From NCBI RefSeq assembly GCF_014698835.1, contig NZ_JACJTU010000023.1, positions 62,001 through 126,000 on the forward strand: 64,000 nt of DNA, given 5' to 3'. Positions 19,046 to 28,697 of this stretch are shown in pieces. Numbering within the stretch: the stretch's first letter is position 1; every line of letters starts with the position of its first letter. The stretch is from Nostoc paludosum FACHB-159 (GTDB taxonomy: Bacteria > Cyanobacteriota > Cyanobacteriia > Cyanobacteriales > Nostocaceae). A program made the translations under genes and the position numbers. The notes beneath the pieces were generated by a model. That model saw only the letters and a program-made list of their open reading frames with translations, made no database searches and was not told where the DNA came from.

Positions 19046-19237
19046 TTATTCTTTTTGGTTACTAGCAGCTAGGCGTTGGTGCTTGAGGTTTTCCAATTGC
19101 TGCAACAGAGAATCTACCTCTGCTTGTAAGTGCATAAATTTAGCTTGCTGATCGTCTTGATAATAAGCCTTGGTTAACTTGGTAACCAAGCTAGTTTGGG
19201 ACTCGCGATGGGAAACACTGGATAAACAAGTAGGCAT
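19046..19237 (-). CDS. Small coiled-coil protein
   Basis: 63 aa, MPTCLSSVSHRESQTSLVTK then a continuous amphipathic helix (AKFMHLQAEVDSLLQQLENL). Conserved-looking composition, no repeat DNA and a gene-like position suggest it is real, but I cannot name a family. Convergent with the large gene ending at 18984. Confidence 0.5.
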   Translation of the reverse strand: MPTCLSSVSHRESQTSLVTKLTKAYYQDDQQAKFMHLQAEVDSLLQQLENLKHQRLAASNQKE

Positions 19238-19393
19238 CTTTAATTAAATCCGCTTTGTTAAACTCACACCATTAGCAATATTATAATAAGCCTATTTTAA
19301 GGTTTGTTAAATTATTGTGTATTTATCATCATTTAGTTTAATAGGTTTGGGGTTCGATCATAAGAGACGGCGATCGTAGTTGCTCTGTTCCAG

Positions 19394-19493
19394 ATTGGGC
19401 ATGGGGCACTTATACTGAGCGTACCCCTACGGGGAAGCAAGCTACGCGTAGCGTCTCGTAGAGAAGCCAAGGTATTGGGCAAGGGGCATGGGG
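19394..19493. repeat. Composite heptamer/palindrome repeat (copy 3), with more heptamers at 19629-19694
   Basis: Same order as copies at 1515 and 14555: GGGCATGGGGCACTTATACT, CCCCTACGGGG, GCTACGCGTAGC, TCTCGTAGAGAAGCC. A second heptamer run (CCCCAATCCCCAGTCCCC) ends at 19694, shortly before thrC. The rest of 19238-19712 shows nothing else. Confidence 0.75.
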
Positions 19494-19712
19494 TATGACG
19501 GTAGGGTGGCACAGACAAAATGACTAATAACTCACTAGTTATGATAAAGTGACATTCTCAATAAAATAAAAATCTCAAGTCAGACGACTTGCAGCACAAA
19601 AAATAATATTCTGAATAATATTCTCTTGCAATTCAGGGACTGGGTATTGATAAAATAACCAATCCCAATCCCCAATCCCCAGTCCCCAATCCCTAATTAA
19701 GAAACTAATCCC

Positions 19713-20804
19713 GTGACTTTGAGCCTGTCTGCTGCTAAATCTTATCGCCAACCTTGGCCTGGACTGATAGAAGCCTATCGCGAATATTTGCCTGTCAGCG
19801 AAACAACGCCGGTTGTGACTTTGTTGGAGGGAAACACACCACTAATACCAGTGCCGGCGATCGCAGAACGCATTGGCAGACAAGTACGTGTGTTTGTCAA
19901 ATATGATGGTCTCAATCCCACCGGCAGCTTCAAAGACCGAGGGATGACTATGGCAATTACCAAAGCGAAGGAAGCAGGGGCAAAAGCAGTCATTTGTGCC
20001 AGCACCGGCAATACCTCCGCCGCCGCCGCCGCTTATGCTAGGCGTGGCGGGATGAGTGCTTTTGTGCTAATTCCCGACGGCTATGTAGCATTAGGTAAGT
20101 TAGCCCAAGCTTTAGTTTATGGGGCAGAAGTATTGGCAATAAAAGGTAATTTTGACCAAGCTTTAGAAATTGTCCGCGAGATGGCCGAAAACTATCCCAT
20201 CACTTTGGTGAATTCGGTCAATCCCTACCGCTTAGAAGGACAAAAAACAGCAGCTTTTGAAATCGTCGATGTGCTGGGTGATGCCCCAGACTGGCTATGT
20301 ATCCCCGTGGGTAATGCGGGAAATATCACAGCATACTGGATGGGTTTTTGTCAATATCATCAAGCCGGAAAGTGCGATCGCTTACCCAAGATGATGGGAT
20401 TCCAAGCCGCAGGCGCAGCACCTTTAGTACACGGTCAGCCAGTGGCAAATCCCGAAACCATAGCCACAGCAATTCGTATTGGTAACCCTGCTAGTTGGGA
20501 ATTAGCGATCGCCGCCCAATCTGCCAGTCAGGGAAAATTCCAGGCCGTTACCGACGCCGAGATTTTGGACGCTTATCGACTTTTGGCAGGATCGGAAGGT
20601 ATCTTCTGCGAACCTGCTAGCGCCGCTTCTGTAGCTGGGTTATTACAAGTAAAAGACCAAATTCCCACAGGGGCGACAGTGGTTTGTGTCCTCACAGGCA
20701 ACGGTTTAAAAGACCCAGATACAGCCATTAAACACAATCAAAGTCAATTTAAACAAGGTATTCCAGCAGAACTCAAAGCAGTAGCCGAAGCAATGGGATT
20801 TTAA
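19713..20804 (+). CDS. thrC: Threonine synthase
   Basis: 363-aa PLP enzyme of the fold-type II family; it makes L-threonine from O-phosphohomoserine. The PLP lysine is K74 in [14 protein letters not shown]. The phosphate-binding Gly/Ser motif [18 protein letters not shown] and the C-terminal [13 protein letters not shown] and [11 protein letters not shown] match. The length is that of the short, bacterial threonine synthase. The start is GTG at 19713, just after a heptamer repeat, with no clear Shine-Dalgarno motif. Monocistronic. Confidence 0.93.
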   Translation: MTLSLSAAKSYRQPWPGLIEAYREYLPVSETTPVVTLLEGNTPLIPVPAIAERIGRQVRVFVKYDGLNPTGSFKDRGMTMAITKAKEAGAKAVICASTGNTSAAAAAYARRGGMSAFVLIPDGYVALGKLAQALVYGAEVLAIKGNFDQALEIVREMAENYPITLVNSVNPYRLEGQKTAAFEIVDVLGDAPDWLCIPVGNAGNITAYWMGFCQYHQAGKCDRLPKMMGFQAAGAAPLVHGQPVANPETIATAIRIGNPASWELAIAAQSASQGKFQAVTDAEILDAYRLLAGSEGIFCEPASAASVAGLLQVKDQIPTGATVVCVLTGNGLKDPDTAIKHNQSQFKQGIPAELKAVAEAMGF

Positions 20805-20872
20805 GTTTTTAGAGATTTTTGGGTGAGTCCTAGTGGTTTTAGGAATTACCAAGAAATAAATTATCCAATTTT

Positions 20873-20928
20873 GTGGGGTGGGCGTCTCGCCCGCCCAAGG
20901 CTTCGGGCGGACAAGATGTCCACCCCAC
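20873..20928. repeat. G/C-rich palindromic repeat
   Basis: GTGGGGTGG pairs with CCACCCCAC, and inside GGGCGTCTCGCCCGCCC pairs with GGGCGGACAAG. A strong hairpin about 65 bp after the thrC stop; it could work as a terminator or RNA processing site, but there is no T-run right after the outer stem. Confidence 0.65.
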
Positions 20929-21038
20929 AAGAAAAATTGTATGTTTTTTATTTAGAAGTTCCTTAAGCCCCCGACTTGAGGATAATAGCTTGAAAATAGG
21001 GTTAACTGTGCCCTACGATTTTCACTATTCCAACAGAT

Positions 21039-21067
21039 GTAGAGACGTTACAATGCAACGTCTCTAC
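21039..21067. repeat. 29-bp palindrome GTAGAGACGTT...
   Basis: GTAGAGACGTT and AACGTCTCTAC as inverted arms. A near-identical copy is at 25729-25757. The rest of 20929-21248 has no gene that I can support. Confidence 0.65.
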
Positions 21068-21248
21068 TTACAAACCTACAGAGGATATTTGAAAAATCTA
21101 ATTGATTACTAGCGCTGGCACAGCTGCGGCTATATAAACAAAGCCCACCGACTTGGGTTAAAAACCAATATTTATTGGTGTTAAATTGCTTGTAAATTTC
21201 TACCCAAAGTAAAAATTACAAATTACGAATTATTAGTTACTAACTATT

Positions 21249-21446
21249 TTAAACCTCTGTATCTTCATTGATAGAATCAGAATTTTCTTGAGAATCTATT
21301 TCAGTATCTACTTGAGAATCTGCCTGAAAATCTCCATCGTTATCGATACCAAAAGCCCCCATAACACCTGCAAAAACTACACCAGCAACAACTCGACCAG
21401 CTTGACCAGCAAGACCACGAACTACACCATTAAAGAAAGGGTTCAT
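21249..21446 (-). CDS. Small Gly/Ala-rich, acidic-tailed protein
   Basis: 65 aa. The first half is hydrophobic and glycine/alanine-rich (VVRGLAGQAGRVVAGVVFAG). The second half is highly acidic with Asp/Glu/Ser/Gln repeats (DNDGDFQADSQVDTEIDSQE). GAGG lies about 9 bp upstream of ATG 21446, which supports translation. Possibly a single membrane segment with an acidic tail, or a bacteriocin-like peptide; neither is established. No processing protease or exporter is next to it. Confidence 0.5.
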   Translation of the reverse strand: MNPFFNGVVRGLAGQAGRVVAGVVFAGVMGAFGIDNDGDFQADSQVDTEIDSQENSDSINEDTEV

Positions 21447-21727
21447 AAGATTACCTCATCAGTAATATTTTGTTGATTGGCTGACAGACTTAGCTACCAA
21501 TCAACATTGGAATATTCCGGATAAATCAAACTTTTTTGGGAACAAAATATCTTTTATAGAGTCAAAACCCGCTCCAGTTAAGATATATATGATTAAAATT
21601 TTTTCAGAGAATTTTAGGTATCTAAAAACTCTGACATTTTGTAAGTAATCTCATCCGTAAAATTCCAACTGCACTATGTAGTTCCGGTTAGTAATGAGTT
21701 TTTTACTAGATAATCGGAGATTTAGTG

Positions 21728-22204
21728 ATGGCGATTATTCGTGATGTAGTTCTGATAAATGTAGTTAGCTTTATTTTGGGATTTTTGCTAGCATTTGCAA
21801 TGCCTAACTTATCTTTTGAAGAAATGATGCCAACAATTGCTCTGTTTAATATCGTTATTCTCACTTTAAGCTTTTTGATTAGTGGTTGTGTTGCTAAAGT
21901 AAATCGATTTCGACATTTGAGTATTGTGGCAATTCTAATTTGGTTAGGAAGTATTGTTAATATTTATATTGTTCCTGGGGGAAGTTTATTAACGTGGTTA
22001 ATATCTAGTATTTTCATAGGCATAACTATGCTAATTGGAGGTAGTTTATCGTTTTTAGTTGTACCAAATACGGCAGCTATCAACGCTAGTGATAAAAATG
22101 GATATAAGTCAGCTAAATCCTTTCAAACTTGGTTCTTTGGATTAGCAGCTTCAGTTGCTACATCTGTATTAAAGGATTTGATTATGAGTACAATCACAAA
22201 TTAA
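21728..22204 (+). CDS. Hypothetical four-helix membrane protein
   Basis: 158 aa with four hydrophobic segments (about 5-25, 38-55, 66-85, 90-115) and a fifth weaker one near the end. No family recognised. ATG 21728 has GGAG at good spacing; the alternative GTG at 21725 is closer to it. A strong intrinsic terminator follows 24 bp after the stop, so this is a monocistronic unit. Confidence 0.65.
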   Translation: MAIIRDVVLINVVSFILGFLLAFAMPNLSFEEMMPTIALFNIVILTLSFLISGCVAKVNRFRHLSIVAILIWLGSIVNIYIVPGGSLLTWLISSIFIGITMLIGGSLSFLVVPNTAAINASDKNGYKSAKSFQTWFFGLAASVATSVLKDLIMSTITN

Positions 22205-22227
22205 ACTTAATTATTCATCTCTGCTCC

Positions 22228-22254
22228 CCTGCCCCTTTCAAGGGCAGGTTTTTT
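22228..22254 (+). terminator. Intrinsic terminator
   Basis: CCTGCCC and GGGCAGG form a 7-bp stem with a 7-nt loop, followed by TTTTTT. It ends the membrane-protein transcript and lies before the convergent gene at 22314. Confidence 0.85.
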
Positions 22255-22313
22255 ACATTCCGAAATATTTCCCCGTGTCCCTCGAAACCCCAAATTGAAA
22301 AAACCTACCCCTA

Positions 22314-22793
22314 TCAGCCCCCCTGCCCCGTACCGGCTGCTCGCTCCCGTGTTAAGCTATCGATCGCATCACCCAAGGCAGTAGTAAGACTTTTGCGAGT
22401 TTGAGCGTGGTTGTCCTGTTCAGCCTTCAAGGCTTGCAAAAGGCGATCGCGTTCTTTGATTGCAGCGCTCAGTAAGACTTGCAATTCCTCCACAGATTGT
22501 AATTGTGCTATTTCTTCTTGGATCGCTGTGACTGGTGTAGCAGGTAGTGTCCCTGTCTCAATACCTTGGAGTTTATGTAAATCTGCCTTGAGAGACGCGA
22601 TCGCTTGTTGGGACAACTGGGCATCTGTGCGTCGTTGTTCTGCTTCTGTGTTGTAAAGCTGACGCCATTTTTGGGCACTTTCCCAAGCCGCATCCCGCTC
22701 TTGTTGAAGTTCCAACATCTGCTGTTTGAGTGTCTGAATTTCTGCCAGCCACTGTTGTGTTAAAGCTGTTCCTTGACTAGTATTTTCAGTCAT
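22314..22793 (-). CDS. Coiled-coil protein of unknown function
   Basis: 159 aa from ATG 22793 (MTENTSQGTALTQQWLAEIQ...). Almost the whole chain is predicted to be helical coiled coil, with a short Pro/Thr break (GTLPATPVTAIQEE) near the middle. It ends in the basic and glycine-rich RERAAGTGQGG. I prefer ATG 22793 over an upstream start at 22847, because the extra 18 residues have no gene-like character. No catalytic motif is visible; a scaffold or cell-structure role is only a guess. Confidence 0.6.
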   Translation of the reverse strand: MTENTSQGTALTQQWLAEIQTLKQQMLELQQERDAAWESAQKWRQLYNTEAEQRRTDAQLSQQAIASLKADLHKLQGIETGTLPATPVTAIQEEIAQLQSVEELQVLLSAAIKERDRLLQALKAEQDNHAQTRKSLTTALGDAIDSLTRERAAGTGQGG

Positions 22794-22963
22794 TTTTATC
22801 CTCACACGCAATCTTAAAGTAGCCAGCAATTTTAATGCAGTTTGCAAGTATTACAAAAATCAATTTCAAAACCGTGTAGCCCAGGAATTTTTGGGGCTAA
22901 CGGTAGTTAAGATAATTAAGAGCAGCCAAACTTAGTATAGTTTTGAAACTCAAAACAATCTCT

Positions 22964-23584
22964 ATGGTTTTAGCCACTGTTAATACAGGTAGCCTGAACT
23001 TTGAAACATTCGTTGCTGGTTATTTAGATGATATACGCTACGAATTAATTGACGGAGAACTAATAGACTTGGAACCGACTGGACTTCATGAGCAGGTAAC
23101 AGGGTTAATTAATCTTAAGCTTAACGTCGCAATCGATCTGCTGAATTTGCCTTCGTTTGTTCCCATGAAATGCCTAATTAAACCATTAGGCCAAAATTCA
23201 GCTTTTAGACCCGATGTTGTAATTCTTGATCGGACGGCTTTGGCGAATGAGCCATTGTGGAAAGCTGAACCAGTAATTACGCTAGGTAAATCTATTAAAA
23301 TAGTAGTGGAAGTAGTCAGTACAAATTGGCAAAATGACTATGCCCGGAAAGTAGAAGACTACGAAGCCTTAGGTATTCCAGAGTATTGGATTGCAGATTA
23401 TCTAGGGCTGGGAGGTAAACGCTACATCGGCTTATCCAAACAACCTGTGGTGACAATTTATCAGTTAGTGGATGGAACTTATCAAGAACAGCAGTTTAGG
23501 GGAAGAGAACGCCTAATCTCCCAAACATTTCCAAACTTGAATTTGACCGCAGAACAAATATTTGCCGCAGGTAGGTTGAGTTAA
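22964..23584 (+). CDS. Uma2-family (DUF820) putative endonuclease
   Basis: 206 aa from ATG 22964. Motifs: IRYELIDGELIDLEP, AFRPDVVILDR, IKIVVEVVSTNWQNDYARKV, YEALGIPEYWIADYLGLGG and the tail LNLTAEQIFAAG. Very close in pattern to the genes at 9885 and 49252, and a useful uninterrupted reference for the insertion in the 9885 gene. Putative nuclease fold; cellular role unknown. Confidence 0.85.
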   Translation: MVLATVNTGSLNFETFVAGYLDDIRYELIDGELIDLEPTGLHEQVTGLINLKLNVAIDLLNLPSFVPMKCLIKPLGQNSAFRPDVVILDRTALANEPLWKAEPVITLGKSIKIVVEVVSTNWQNDYARKVEDYEALGIPEYWIADYLGLGGKRYIGLSKQPVVTIYQLVDGTYQEQQFRGRERLISQTFPNLNLTAEQIFAAGRLS

Positions 23585-23686
23585 TTACTGGAGAGTAGGG
23601 GTATTGAACTGAAAATTGCTGTAACCAGAAGCACTATCAACCGGATTGTGTCATAATTCGATTTTATAATTTTGAACTCTGTATTT

Positions 23687-25042
23687 ATGCCTTGTTCTGC
23701 CACCCTTACTCAACTGGCCGAAGTGCTTTCGGCTCGTCCTTTAAACTTATATGAAGCTGGTTTAACACAAGTAAGTAGCGGTATACAAACAGATACTCGT
23801 ATCCTCAAGCCGGGTGAAGTGTTTTTAGCTTTACGAGGCGATAAGTTTGATGGACACGAATTTGTGCCAACAGCGATCGCTAAGGGTGCCATAGCTGCAA
23901 TTGTAGATTTGGAATACGAAAACCCTGGATTTCCCGTATTGCAGGTATCAGATACCCTCAAGGCATATCAGAAAATTGGCAGATGGTGGCGCGATCGCTT
24001 TGATATTCCTGTAATTGGTGTTACAGGCTCCGTAGGTAAAACTACGACTAAAGAATTAATTGCCGCAGTTTTAGAAACAAAAGGAGCAGTTCACAAAACT
24101 TATGGCAATTACAATAACGAAATTGGTGTGCCGAAAACTCTCTTAGAACTGGGTACAGAAAATGACTACGCCGTCATTGAAATGGCCATGCGGGGTAGGG
24201 GACAAATTGCTGAACTGGCACAAATAGCACGTCCCACCATTGGAGTGATTACCAATGTAGGGACGGCACATATTGAGTTACTAGGTTCCGAAGAAGCCAT
24301 TGCCGAGGCAAAATGTGAGTTATTAGCCGAAATGCCTACTGATAGTGTGGCAGTTCTGAATTACGACAATCCCCTATTAATGACCACGGCGGCGAAAGTT
24401 TGGACAGGAGAAGTCATAACTTACGGTTTTTCTGGTGGCGATGTCTCAGGAGTGTTGATTGATAACGAAACTGTGGAAGTCGCAGGAATGCAACTGCCTT
24501 TACCGTTACCTGGCCGTCACAATGCGACTAATTTCTTAGCGGCTTTAGCGGTGGCAAAGGTTTTGGGAATTGATTGGGCGAGTTTGAAAGCAGGCGTGCA
24601 AGTGGATATGCCCACAGGGCGATCGCAGCGGTTTAATTTGCCCAATGACGTGGTAATTTTAGATGAGACATATAATGCTGCACCAGAAGCGATGTTAGCA
24701 GCATTGCAATTATTGGCAGACACACCAGGAAAACGGAAAATCGCCGTGTTGGGTGCAATGAAAGAATTAGGAGAGCGATCCGAACAGTTGCACCAGCGAG
24801 TAGGAGAGACAGTGCGAAAGTTGAATTTAGACGGCTTGTTGGTGTTGGTTGATGGAGAAGATGCCGAAGCGATCGCTAAAAGTGCTGACGGTATTGCATC
24901 GGAGTGCTTTGCAACTCATAGCGAATTGGTGGCGAGGTTGAAGACATTTGTACAACCAGGCGATCTTTTACTGTTCAAAGCCGCTCACTCAGTGGGGCTA
25001 GATCGGGTTGTCAATCAGTTACGTGCAGAATATCCCAAATGA
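23687..25042 (+). CDS. murF: UDP-N-acetylmuramoyl-tripeptide--D-Ala-D-Ala ligase
   Basis: 451 aa from ATG 23687. A Mur ligase that adds D-Ala-D-Ala to UDP-MurNAc-tripeptide in peptidoglycan synthesis, in the cytoplasm. The N-terminal substrate domain includes SSGIQTDTRILKPGEVFLAL and GDKFDGHEFV. The ATP P-loop is GVTGSVGKTT (about 111-120). The central domain contains YGNYNNEIGVPKTLLEL and GRHNATNFLAALAVA, and the C-terminal domain contains DETYNAAPEAMLAAL and VLGAMKELGE. The length is normal. Followed by a repeat-like 90-bp spacer and the broken acetyltransferase gene. Confidence 0.94.
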   Translation: MPCSATLTQLAEVLSARPLNLYEAGLTQVSSGIQTDTRILKPGEVFLALRGDKFDGHEFVPTAIAKGAIAAIVDLEYENPGFPVLQVSDTLKAYQKIGRWWRDRFDIPVIGVTGSVGKTTTKELIAAVLETKGAVHKTYGNYNNEIGVPKTLLELGTENDYAVIEMAMRGRGQIAELAQIARPTIGVITNVGTAHIELLGSEEAIAEAKCELLAEMPTDSVAVLNYDNPLLMTTAAKVWTGEVITYGFSGGDVSGVLIDNETVEVAGMQLPLPLPGRHNATNFLAALAVAKVLGIDWASLKAGVQVDMPTGRSQRFNLPNDVVILDETYNAAPEAMLAALQLLADTPGKRKIAVLGAMKELGERSEQLHQRVGETVRKLNLDGLLVLVDGEDAEAIAKSADGIASECFATHSELVARLKTFVQPGDLLLFKAAHSVGLDRVVNQLRAEYPK

Positions 25043-25132
25043 TAAGTAGAAGGCAGGAGATAGAAGGCAGGAGGCAGGAGCGAAAAGCCAGTTTTTGTCG
25101 GGGTTTTAAACTTTTGTCTTTTACATTTAATT

Positions 25133-25692
25133 ATGTCTACCTATTTACCACTACAAACCGAACGTCTGATATTGCGAGACTTTGTGGAATCAGATTGGCC
25201 AGCGGTTCATCAATACGCTAGCGATCGCGAAGTTGTACGTTATTTGACTTTTGGCCCTAATAGTGAGGAAGATACCAGGAATTTTTTGCAAAGAGAAATT
25301 TTATTGCAAAAACAAGAACCCCGTCAGCATTTTGCCTTGGCAGTAACTTTAAAAACTCAAAAGCAATTAATTGGTATTTGTCGAATTTCTACTTTAGATA
25401 CTGTTAATAAAACAGGGTCTATTGGCTACTGTTTTACTAAGGAATTTGGGGACAAGGATATGCAACTGAAGCCGTAAGAGAAATTATATCCTTTGGCTTT
25501 CAAGAATTAGGCTTACATCGCATATTTGCAACTTGTCATCCAGCCAACATTGCCTCGGTACGGGTGATGCAAAAAAATGGAATGCAACAGGAAGGATATT
25601 TGCGAGAACACCATTGGATTAAAGGAGAATGGAGAGACTCTTGGCTGTACGCTATTCTTGAGCATGAATGGAGACAAGCCAGCCCATTTTAA
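25133..25692 (+). pseudogene. GNAT (RimJ/RimL-type) acetyltransferase with a frameshift
   Basis: The N-terminal part reads MSTYLPLQTERLILRDFVES and continues normally to CFTKEF at about 25445. The frame then runs out at 25477, while the neighbouring frame continues with GIWGQGYATEAVREI, the acetyl-CoA loop of the RimJ/RimL branch, then LGLHRIFATCHPANIASVRV and MQKNGMQQEGYLREH, to a stop at 25692. Together they make one complete acetyltransferase of about 186 aa. A one-base change near 25436-25450 (AAGGAATTTGGGGAC) explains the break. It may be a true pseudogene or a sequencing error in a homopolymer-rich spot. Confidence 0.85.
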
Positions 25693-25728
25693 ATTTAGAC
25701 GTTGCCCAATTGCGGTATAAATCTATGT

Positions 25729-25757
25729 GTAGAGACGTTGCATTGCAACGTCTCTAC
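25729..25757. repeat. Perfect 29-bp palindrome between convergent genes
   Basis: Two 14-bp arms, GTAGAGACGTTGCA and its complement, around a single T. It lies between the acetyltransferase (stop 25692) and the convergent CAP lipoprotein (stop 25769), and may act as a bidirectional transcription barrier. Copy of 21039-21067. Confidence 0.7.
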
Positions 25758-25768
25758 TCTTATTCAAA

Positions 25769-26473
25769 TTATTTTTCCCGATAGCCTCCAGCGTAGTTAA
25801 TCACGCAAATTGTTCTATATGATTTGTGAGTTCCAAAAGCAACACCAGAGACTTTAAAATTGCCGTTAAAAATGTTTGTTCGATGACCGCGATCGGGCAC
25901 ACCATCATCAATAATTAATTGCATGACGATATCTTGGGCTGTGTTTGGCCCATAACTGATATTTTCGCCTGCGGTTGTCAGCCATCTACCATAGCGGTTG
26001 ATGCGAGTAAAGGGGTTGCTACCATCGCTACCATCATGACCTGTGGCACCTTTTGGCCCTTGGTCTTTAACGTGGTCTTTGGCTGCTAAAGACATACCTT
26101 TCGATGCACTCAAAGCACCTACAGGACGTGCTGATTTGAGAAATGCGATCGCTTCATCGACTGCTTTTCCCCCTTCTTGAGTTACCAAATAAGTATTACC
26201 AGAAATTTTGACTCGGTTACCTTGAAAGCGCTTGCGATAGTTTTGCAAAATCGGTATATATGCTTGGGGATTTGTTCTTACTTTATTTGTTTCAACAATT
26301 ACCTGTTGTTCTAGTGGGGAAAGGTAACTCGCTTTTGCTAACAAAGTTGGGCTACTTTCTTTAGTTACTACTGGTTGAGAGTTGGCTACAGTCGGACTAG
26401 ATTGCAGCAATTGATCTGAACAACCAAATATTAGGGTAAGTGGAAAAATTACCCAAAACTTAATTCGATGCAT
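25769..26473 (-). CDS. CAP/SCP-domain lipoprotein
   Basis: 234 aa from ATG 26473. The N-terminus [20 protein letters not shown] is a lipoprotein signal with the lipidated cysteine at about C18. After a Ser/Pro/Thr-rich linker comes a CAP (SCP/PR1-like) domain: [40 protein letters not shown] then [13 protein letters not shown], and [19 protein letters not shown] with [20 protein letters not shown]. The His and Glu residues of the CAP cavity are present. The in-frame start at 26512 would bury the lipoprotein signal, so I reject it. Role of bacterial CAP proteins is unknown. The 463-bp spacer after it (26474-26936) shows no gene. Confidence 0.85.
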   Translation of the reverse strand: MHRIKFWVIFPLTLIFGCSDQLLQSSPTVANSQPVVTKESSPTLLAKASYLSPLEQQVIVETNKVRTNPQAYIPILQNYRKRFQGNRVKISGNTYLVTQEGGKAVDEAIAFLKSARPVGALSASKGMSLAAKDHVKDQGPKGATGHDGSDGSNPFTRINRYGRWLTTAGENISYGPNTAQDIVMQLIIDDGVPDRGHRTNIFNGNFKVSGVAFGTHKSYRTICVINYAGGYREK

Positions 26474-26936
26474 TGATGACCTCACGATTTTTATAGCAAT
26501 TAATTTAGTCAATTAGAAGGAATACCAATTTTCAAACCACACAAAACTCTATCAAAGCTTTTACACCTTCCCTAAAATCACGGTAGATTCAGGCACTAGT
26601 CATATAGATAACACTGTTATTATCTTTGTTCCTGAGATACTACAAAAGTTTTACAACGATTTTTCCATCTTTAAGGCGTTATGGAAGGATTTCACAGCCT
26701 GTATTTAGAGTTGCGATCGTCACTCTATACACTGATTAGAAAAATATCAATACCTGAGAAAGTTAAATTAGGCAAAATAGAACTGAAAAAATAGCAACTC
26801 TAACAATATAATTAGGTGTCGATAAAATAAATTTTGAATAACTGCGATCGCACCTGAAAAACTTTGTAATAGTTAAATTTAAGCTGAGTAAACAGATGCG
26901 GATACTTGGAAATATTAACTACAAAAGGTACTAGCC

Positions 26937-27809
26937 ATGAGTTGCCGCGCACTGCTATTAGTAAATCCTCATGCTCGCCAAGGGCAAAAGGGTTTGTCTG
27001 AAGCGATTAATTATTTAAAGACACTTGGCTTTATTTTAATTGAAGAGTCTACAGAACATCCGAAACAACTTTATGAAGTCATACTTCGCTATCAACATCA
27101 AGTTGATTTAGTAATAGTTGGTGGTGGTGATGGCACTCTTAATGCCGCGGTAGATGCTTTAGTTGAAACTCAATTACCCTTAGGAATTTTGCCTCTGGGA
27201 ACTGCCAACGATTTGGCAAGAACTTTAAAAATTCCCAACTCTCTCAACGAAGCTTGTAATATTATTGCCCAAGGAAATTTACACCGCATTGATTTGGGTT
27301 GGGTCAATGGTAAGCACTTTTTTAATGTTGCCAGTCTCGGATTGAGTGTAAAAATTACCCAACTACTTACCAAAGAAGTGAAACGCCGTTGGGGAGTATT
27401 TGCTTACGCCGCCACTGCATTGCAAGTGATTTGGTCAGCTAGACCTTTTAGTGCTGAAATTGTCATCAATGGTGAATCCGTTCGTGTGAAAACAGTGCAA
27501 ATTGCCGTAGGTAACGGTCGTTATTACGGTGGTGGTATGGCAGTAGCAGATGACGCTGCAATAGACGACCAAAGACTAGATCTTTATAGCTTGGAAATTC
27601 AACATTGGTGGCAGATTATACTATTATTACCTGCCATGCGACAAGGGCGGCATATACATTGGGAAAGTGTACGCTCTCTTCAAGGTCAGGAAATACGGTT
27701 ATATACTCGCAAACCACGTCCTATTAATACAGATGGCGAAATCACTACTTACACACCTGCCCATTTCCGAGTTATACCTAAAGCTGTAGCTGTTTTAGTA
27801 CCCGCATAA
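26937..27809 (+). CDS. Diacylglycerol/lipid kinase (YegS/DgkB family)
   Basis: 290 aa. DAGK catalytic motif GGGDGTLNA (62-70) and the substrate/nucleotide loop ILPLGTANDLARTLKIP. The C-terminal beta sandwich includes VGNGRYYGGGMAVADDAAID and ends INTDGEITTYTPAHFRV. It phosphorylates a membrane lipid, probably diacylglycerol; the substrate is an inference from the family. ATG 26937 has AAGG upstream. Monocistronic, followed by GAGTTAGGAGTTA tandem repeats at 27822-27870. Confidence 0.88.
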   Translation: MSCRALLLVNPHARQGQKGLSEAINYLKTLGFILIEESTEHPKQLYEVILRYQHQVDLVIVGGGDGTLNAAVDALVETQLPLGILPLGTANDLARTLKIPNSLNEACNIIAQGNLHRIDLGWVNGKHFFNVASLGLSVKITQLLTKEVKRRWGVFAYAATALQVIWSARPFSAEIVINGESVRVKTVQIAVGNGRYYGGGMAVADDAAIDDQRLDLYSLEIQHWWQIILLLPAMRQGRHIHWESVRSLQGQEIRLYTRKPRPINTDGEITTYTPAHFRVIPKAVAVLVPA

Positions 27810-27821
27810 GTCAATATTTAA

Positions 27822-27870
27822 GAGTTAGGAGTTAAAAGTTAGGAGTTATGAGTTAGGAGTTAGGAGTTAT
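27822..27870. repeat. Heptamer-like direct repeats (GAGTTAG)
   Basis: Five or so copies of AGTTAGG/AGTTATG in tandem after the lipid kinase gene. Related to short tandem repeats at 31673-31692 (TTAGTCA) and 32818-32850 (AATTCAG). Confidence 0.6.
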
Positions 27871-27937
27871 TCTCCTTGTCTCCCTTGTCTCCCTCATCTC
27901 CTCTACTCTCCATTTTCTTTGATAAAAATCGCGCCAA

Positions 27938-28543
27938 ATGCATCTGAGATTTTCTCAAGATATAAAATCCTTGTTAGAACGCCTAGCTGAACAACCCCTG
28001 ACTCTAGGTGATATTCTGGCTGAAACCTCAGAACGAGGGTTTAGCCTAGTCATTGCATTATTAGTTTTGCCATTTTTATTTCCCATGCCACCGGGCTTAA
28101 CTGGCCCTTTTGGTGGTGCTTGTTTGCTGTTGTCAGTGCAAATGCTTTTAGGAAGGCGATCGCCTTGGCTACCAAAAAGAATTGCTAACTACAAATTTCC
28201 TCGTCGCTTTGCCGAGTTACTTTTACAAAATTTGGGTCGCCTGACTAAAGTTTTACAGAAAATCACCCGTCCCCGATTAAGAAAAATAGCTAATAATCCC
28301 TTGACCTGGCGAATCAATGGCTTTTGTATCACTTGGTTAACAATATTATTGATATCACCAATTCCCTTTACAAACCCCATTCCCACTGTAGGTATTTTAC
28401 TTTTGACTGTTGCTACAATCGAATCTGATGGTTTATTAATTTGTATCGGCTACGGAATTACAGGTTTGATTACTTTACTATTTGGATTTATTGGATATGC
28501 TTTGTGGCTAGCTCCGGGTTTACTACCATCTATATTTAAATAA
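27938..28543 (+). CDS. ExoD-family exopolysaccharide synthesis protein
   Basis: 201 aa of the ExoD family, a membrane protein first linked to exopolysaccharide synthesis in rhizobia; its biochemical function is not known. The soluble N-terminus (LRFSQDIKSLLERLAEQPLT) is followed by GERG-like ETSERGFSLVIALLVLPF and FPMPPGLTGPFGGACLLL. The C-terminal half has three hydrophobic segments, including TIESDGLLICIGYGITGL. Stops at 28543, five bases before the first terminator hairpin of the convergent small-RNA array. Confidence 0.85.
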   Translation: MHLRFSQDIKSLLERLAEQPLTLGDILAETSERGFSLVIALLVLPFLFPMPPGLTGPFGGACLLLSVQMLLGRRSPWLPKRIANYKFPRRFAELLLQNLGRLTKVLQKITRPRLRKIANNPLTWRINGFCITWLTILLISPIPFTNPIPTVGILLLTVATIESDGLLICIGYGITGLITLLFGFIGYALWLAPGLLPSIFK

Positions 28544-28547
28544 TAAA

Positions 28548-28640
28548 AGCCCCAACCCAAAGGCTGAGGGCTAAGACTTATGTGATTTATTAGAGTGCAT
28601 CTACCATTTATTAATCCGTTTTGACTCTTACTCTATCCGG
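28548..28640 (-). ncRNA. Putative small RNA, array unit 1 (downstream-most)
   Basis: One of three direct repeats with a period of about 147 bp, read on the minus strand. A CCGGATA box (28635-28641 region) precedes the conserved core GGATTAATAAATGGTAGATG (28599-28618). The unit ends in a terminator hairpin (28548-28572, AGCCCTCAGCC with GGGTTGGGGCT) and a T-rich tail. The hairpin has a few mismatches here. The RNA itself is inferred. Confidence 0.55.
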
Positions 28641-28697
28641 TAAAATTTGATTTATTAAGCATTTTTTTCCCAAAAAAAAATATCAGGAATAAATAAA

